From NCBI GenBank assembly GCA_014728975.1, contig WJKQ01000061.1, positions 1 through 17,667 of the forward strand: 17,667 nucleotides of DNA, given 5' to 3'. Shown one piece after another: positions 14,840 to 17,667 of the stretch (within the stretch, counting starts at the first letter, position 1; each line of letters begins with the position of its first letter). Origin of the DNA: Candidatus Peregrinibacteria bacterium (GTDB lineage: Bacteria > Patescibacteriota > Gracilibacteria > UBA1369 > LOWO2-01-FULL-3). The position numbers and the translations under genes are program-made. The notes under the pieces are model-generated. The model was not told the DNA's origin. It worked only from the letters and a program-made list of their open reading frames with translations, and ran no database searches.

Positions 14840-16765
14840 ATGTTCAAAAAATTTCCGGAAACAGGAGAACAGCTAAACAAAGAACATCTGGATTTCCTGA
14901 GAATCTTCACAAAATCATGCCGTAAATCCATTCTGCAGATGGTTGTAAACGCACAAAGCGGCCATCCTGGAGGATCACTTTCGTCTCTTGATTTTCTCGC
15001 AACAATCTATCCCCTGATATTAAGCCGGACCGGAGAAAAAATCGTAATATCAAACGGCCATATATCTCCTGCAGTTTACAGCGTTCTTGCGGAACTCGGC
15101 TACATAATAAAAGAAGACGTTATTAAAAACTTCCGCAAAGTCGAAACAATTTATGAAGGACATATAACGCGACACGTACCGGGTGTTTATTATGGTACAG
15201 GCCCGTTAGGAATAGGTGTATCCGTCGCATCGGGATTCGCAATCGCGGAAAAAATGAAAAAAACAGACAAAAAAGTCTTTGCGTTAATGGGAGATGGAGA
15301 AGCACAGGAAGGCCAGGTACATGAAATGATACATTTTTGCAAACAACGAAGTTTAAACAATCTGATACTCTTTGTAGACCACAACCAGGTCCAGCTTACC
15401 GGAAGCCTGAGGGAAATTATGGATATTAATATTAAAAAGATTTTTGAGGCCGGCGACTGGAATGTAATTGAAATTGACGGACACAGTCATCAAAAAATCT
15501 GGAACGCGGTATCGGAAGCTTATAAAGAAAAAAACAAACCTACAGTTATTATTGGAAAAACAATAATGGGTTATGGAATAGATTTCATGGAAAAAGCGGG
15601 AAAAGAATTAAAATCCGAATGGCATGGGAAATCACCAAAAAAAGAAGAAGCAGAAGGAGCAATTTCTGCACTCAAATTAAGCAAAGATGAAGAAAAAACA
15701 CTTGAAGAATTCCGAAAAAGCATCAAAGGAAAACCGGAAAAACCTAAATTTCCGGACCCCTTAACAAAAACAGATATCAACGACGGAAAACCAATAGTAT
15801 ACAATACCGATACCCTGGTTGACTGCCGTACAGCCTACGGAAAAGCATTGCTGGACCTTGCAAAAATCAATAAAGAAATAATTGCACTTTCCGCTGACCT
15901 TAAAGGTTCCGTGATGACAAAATTTGTTTCAGCAGAACTTCCCCGTCAATATATCGAATGCGGGATAGCGGAACAGCACATGGTTTCTTTGTCAGGAGGG
16001 CTCAGCCTTTCAGGCTTCGCCCCTTTCGCTTCAAGCTTCGGCGCATTTTTATCCAGCCGCGCCAAAGATCAGGCAAGAGTTAATGACATAAACTACTGCA
16101 ACACAAAACTCGTCGCCACACATTGCGGCCTTTCAGTCGGCGAAGACGGCCCCACGCATCAGGCAATCGACGACGCGAGCTCTTTTCTCGGATTCTTCAA
16201 TACAATGATTGCAGAACCAGCCGACCCCAACCAGACGGACCGGATAATCAGATACATCGCGTCACATTACGGAAATTTTTATATTCGCATGGGACGTCAT
16301 AAAATTCCAGTTATAACAAAAGAGGATGGTTCAATCTTTTACGATGAAAAATATGAATATTATTACGGACGTTCCGACATCTTAAGAAAAGGATCGGATC
16401 TTACTTTAATAGCAATTGGTTCAATGGTTTGTCAATCACTGGAAGCTTATCAAATTCTTAAAAAAACAAGTCCTGAAATTTCTGTGGAACTCACAGCGGC
16501 AACTTCAATAAAAAAATTCGACAGGACCCTTGTTGATTCCATAAAAAAAACAAAAAAAATAATAACCGTGGAAGATCATAATATAAATTCCGGGCTCGGC
16601 TCACAAATCGCCTATTTCCTTGAAAAAGAAGAAATAAAAGTTGAAAAATTCCTTCCGCTCGGTATCAAAAAATATCAGCTTTCCGGAAAACCTGAAGAAT
16701 TATATGAACTTGAAGGACTTTCACCGGAAAAAATTGCAAAACAGTGCATAAAAACAGCAACCTGA
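14840..16765 (+). CDS. tkt: Transketolase, full-length single chain
   Basis: Thiamine-diphosphate enzyme moving two-carbon units between sugar phosphates in the non-oxidative pentose-phosphate pathway. The 641 residues hold both halves that some archaea and bacteria split into two genes. The N-terminal ThDP domain has H42 in SGHPGGSLS, H74 in SNGHIS, TGPLGIG near 120 and the metal/ThDP motif GDGEAQEG at 151-158 with N182. The pyrimidine domain has GIAEQHM, carrying the catalytic Glu, then SFGAFLSSRAKDQ and GEDGPTHQ. A helical/beta C-terminal domain follows. 1-deoxyxylulose-5-phosphate synthase is a related alternative, but the overall pattern fits transketolase better. GAPDH and pgi in the window handle its glyceraldehyde-3-phosphate and fructose-6-phosphate. 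It ends in TGA. Confidence 0.94.
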   Translation: MFKKFPETGEQLNKEHLDFLRIFTKSCRKSILQMVVNAQSGHPGGSLSSLDFLATIYPLILSRTGEKIVISNGHISPAVYSVLAELGYIIKEDVIKNFRKVETIYEGHITRHVPGVYYGTGPLGIGVSVASGFAIAEKMKKTDKKVFALMGDGEAQEGQVHEMIHFCKQRSLNNLILFVDHNQVQLTGSLREIMDINIKKIFEAGDWNVIEIDGHSHQKIWNAVSEAYKEKNKPTVIIGKTIMGYGIDFMEKAGKELKSEWHGKSPKKEEAEGAISALKLSKDEEKTLEEFRKSIKGKPEKPKFPDPLTKTDINDGKPIVYNTDTLVDCRTAYGKALLDLAKINKEIIALSADLKGSVMTKFVSAELPRQYIECGIAEQHMVSLSGGLSLSGFAPFASSFGAFLSSRAKDQARVNDINYCNTKLVATHCGLSVGEDGPTHQAIDDASSFLGFFNTMIAEPADPNQTDRIIRYIASHYGNFYIRMGRHKIPVITKEDGSIFYDEKYEYYYGRSDILRKGSDLTLIAIGSMVCQSLEAYQILKKTSPEISVELTAATSIKKFDRTLVDSIKKTKKIITVEDHNINSGLGSQIAYFLEKEEIKVEKFLPLGIKKYQLSGKPEELYELEGLSPEKIAKQCIKTAT

Positions 16766-16770
16766 CAGAC

Positions 16771-16799
16771 TTCACCGAATACTAATCTTATGATATAAT
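16771..16799 (+). promoter_or_regulatory. Extended -10 promoter for the LOG-family gene
   Basis: -35 TTCACC at 16771-16776, 17-base spacer, -10 TATAAT at 16794-16799 preceded by TGA, forming TGATATAAT (extended -10). The predicted start near 16806 gives a leader of about 13 bases before the ATG at 16819. Confidence 0.7.
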
Positions 16800-16818
16800 A
16801 ATAAAAACAAAAACAGGT

Positions 16819-17481
16819 ATGTCTGAAAAAAGAAAAATACAAAACCCTTTGGCAAAAGAACTCAAAAGAACAGAATTTCGTGTCGTAATTTTTGGGTCGG
16901 CACGTTTAACAAAAAGTGATAAAATTTATAAACAGGTTTACAAACTTGCGAAAGAAATAGGGAAAAACGGCATAGATATAGTAACCGGCGGAGGCTTGGG
17001 ACTTATGGAAGCGGCAAACGCGGGTCATGAAGCCGGAGACAAAGAAGACGTGGCCGACTCAATAGGATTGACTATACAACTTCCGTGGGAACCAAAAAAA
17101 AACGTATACCTCGAACTGAAAAAACATTTTAAAAAATTTTCGCATCGACTTGATCACTTTATGGCACTTTCGAGCGTCGCGGTAATAATGCCGGGAGGAG
17201 TCGGAACATGTCTTGAATTTTTCTATACATGGCAGCTCATCCAGGTAAAGCATATATGCCCGATACCTGTGATCCTTGTAGGAAAAATGTGGGAAAAGCT
17301 TATAGAATGGATAAAAAATTATCCCCTAAAACAGGGACTTATCAGCAAGAGAGACATGAAACAGCTCTATCTCGCTAAAAACAATAAAGAAGCTATACAA
17401 ATCATAAAAAACACAAGAGAGATATTTAAAAAAGAAGGAGACGACTACTGCCAGAATATTAAAAAATACAAGCTCGACTAA
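16819..17481 (+). CDS. LOG-family nucleotide 5'-monophosphate phosphoribohydrolase
   Basis: LOG proteins (Lonely Guy, also misannotated as lysine decarboxylase) cleave the N-glycosidic bond of nucleoside monophosphates; plant and some bacterial members release cytokinins, others act in nucleotide turnover. The 220 residues have the Rossmann-like start VVIFGSARL near 22, GGGLGLMEAAN near 58, then H-R and the signature PGGVGTCLEFFYTWQ near 134. These are the two hallmark motifs (GGG-x-GLM-E, PGG-x-GT-x-x-E) with the catalytic Arg and Glu region preserved. A lysine-rich N-terminal extension of about 18 residues precedes the domain. It has its own promoter after tkt. The actual substrate cannot be told from sequence; salvage of nucleotide bases is the safer guess. 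Confidence 0.9.
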   Translation: MSEKRKIQNPLAKELKRTEFRVVIFGSARLTKSDKIYKQVYKLAKEIGKNGIDIVTGGGLGLMEAANAGHEAGDKEDVADSIGLTIQLPWEPKKNVYLELKKHFKKFSHRLDHFMALSSVAVIMPGGVGTCLEFFYTWQLIQVKHICPIPVILVGKMWEKLIEWIKNYPLKQGLISKRDMKQLYLAKNNKEAIQIIKNTREIFKKEGDDYCQNIKKYKLD

Positions 17482-17503
17482 AAGGCCCCTCCAGGTATAC
17501 AAT
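17474..17503 (+). promoter_or_regulatory. Possible leaderless promoter for the lysyl-tRNA-synthetase-like gene
   Basis: -35-like TCGACT at 17474-17479, then overlapping -10 candidates TATACA (17496-17501, 16-base spacer) and TACAAT (17498-17503, 18-base spacer). With TACAAT the predicted first transcribed base falls at or next to the A of the ATG at 17510. The -35 shares its last base with the stop codon of the preceding gene (17479-17481). Confidence 0.45.
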
Positions 17504-17509
17504 TCAGAC

Positions 17510-17667
17510 ATGATTTATGATAAACCAATCGCCGTAAAAAGAAGCGAACTTCTTCAGAAAACAAGAGATTTTTTCAGCAAAAAAGATTTTCTCGAAGTTG
17601 AAACTCCAATAATAACACGAATACCCGGAATGGAACCCTATCTGACTCCGTTTGAAACAAAATTCCA
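17510..17667 (+). CDS. Class II lysyl-tRNA-synthetase-like protein (EpmA/PoxA/GenX type), N-terminal part
   Basis: Only 52 codons lie in the window; the gene continues past the right edge. It begins MIYDKPIAVKRSELLQ and soon reaches the class II motif-1 region FFSKKDFLEVETPIIT, followed by GMEPYLTPFET. The catalytic core thus starts almost at the N-terminus, with no room for the OB-fold anticodon-binding domain of true lysyl-tRNA synthetase (about 150 residues). That truncated layout is typical of EpmA, which attaches (R)-beta-lysine to elongation factor P. An aspartyl/asparaginyl-synthetase-like paralogue is an alternative. Motifs 2 and 3 are outside the window. No Shine-Dalgarno precedes the ATG. 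Confidence 0.75.
   Translation, partial: MIYDKPIAVKRSELLQKTRDFFSKKDFLEVETPIITRIPGMEPYLTPFETKF

Noticed and set aside
2509..16765. Possible alternative genetic code with UGA read as glycine
   Set aside because: gap, grpE and tkt all end in TGA at the expected family C-terminus, followed by promoter elements or intergenic sequence, and no in-frame TGA occurs inside recognised genes.
1..17667. tRNA, rRNA, CRISPR array, insertion sequence or attachment site
   Set aside because: No cloverleaf-like segment, spaced direct repeats, transposase or integrase was recognised on either strand.

Overview
The window looks like a chromosomal segment from a small-genome bacterium of the Candidate Phyla Radiation (Patescibacteria). 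The DNA is AT-rich (a hand count of 8521-9120 gives 199 G+C in 600, about 33%), genes are tightly packed, housekeeping proteins are short versions of their families, and one very large lineage-specific protein is present. Three genes end in TGA (GAPDH, grpE, transketolase), so the UGA-to-glycine code of Gracilibacteria/Absconditabacteria does not apply. A finer placement (Peregrinibacteria-like, for example) is only a guess. No start codon in the window has a strong Shine-Dalgarno sequence, and the leaders that can be inferred from promoters are very short.

Layout. The left edge carries the first 151 codons of rsmH (16S rRNA methyltransferase, minus strand, running off the window). A 267-base non-coding stretch follows, then a TsaC/YrdC-type threonylcarbamoyl-AMP synthase (minus). 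Divergent from it is a glycolytic GAPDH (plus) with its own promoter. Next is a heat-shock block on the plus strand: hrcA-grpE and dnaK. Each transcription unit starts with a CIRCE operator whose 9-base spacer contains the -10 box, and whose -35 box overlaps the TGA stop of the preceding gene. HrcA is about 100 residues shorter than usual, and dnaJ is not linked.

From 5879 to 13441, 43% of the window, a three-gene minus-strand operon holds proteins I do not recognise as a named system. These are a 108-residue charged helical protein, a 2234-residue multidomain protein and a 172-residue acidic helical protein. The giant has a roughly 830-residue helical N-terminus, a Gly/Ala-rich hydrophobic segment, an HEEVH zincin-type metallopeptidase domain, small GW-containing beta repeats and a C-terminal PPP-family (Shelph-like) phosphatase with every metal-ligand motif intact. 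A 48-residue element occurs twice, once before the peptidase cassette and once before the phosphatase cassette. This is the candidate for an undescribed system.

The right part returns to core metabolism on the plus strand: glucose-6-phosphate isomerase and full-length transketolase separated by 2 bases, a LOG-family phosphoribohydrolase, and the first 52 codons of a class II lysyl-tRNA-synthetase-like protein (EpmA/PoxA/GenX type) that may be transcribed without a leader. GAPDH, the isomerase and transketolase share sugar-phosphate intermediates, as expected for a fermentative cell using glycolysis plus the non-oxidative pentose-phosphate branch.
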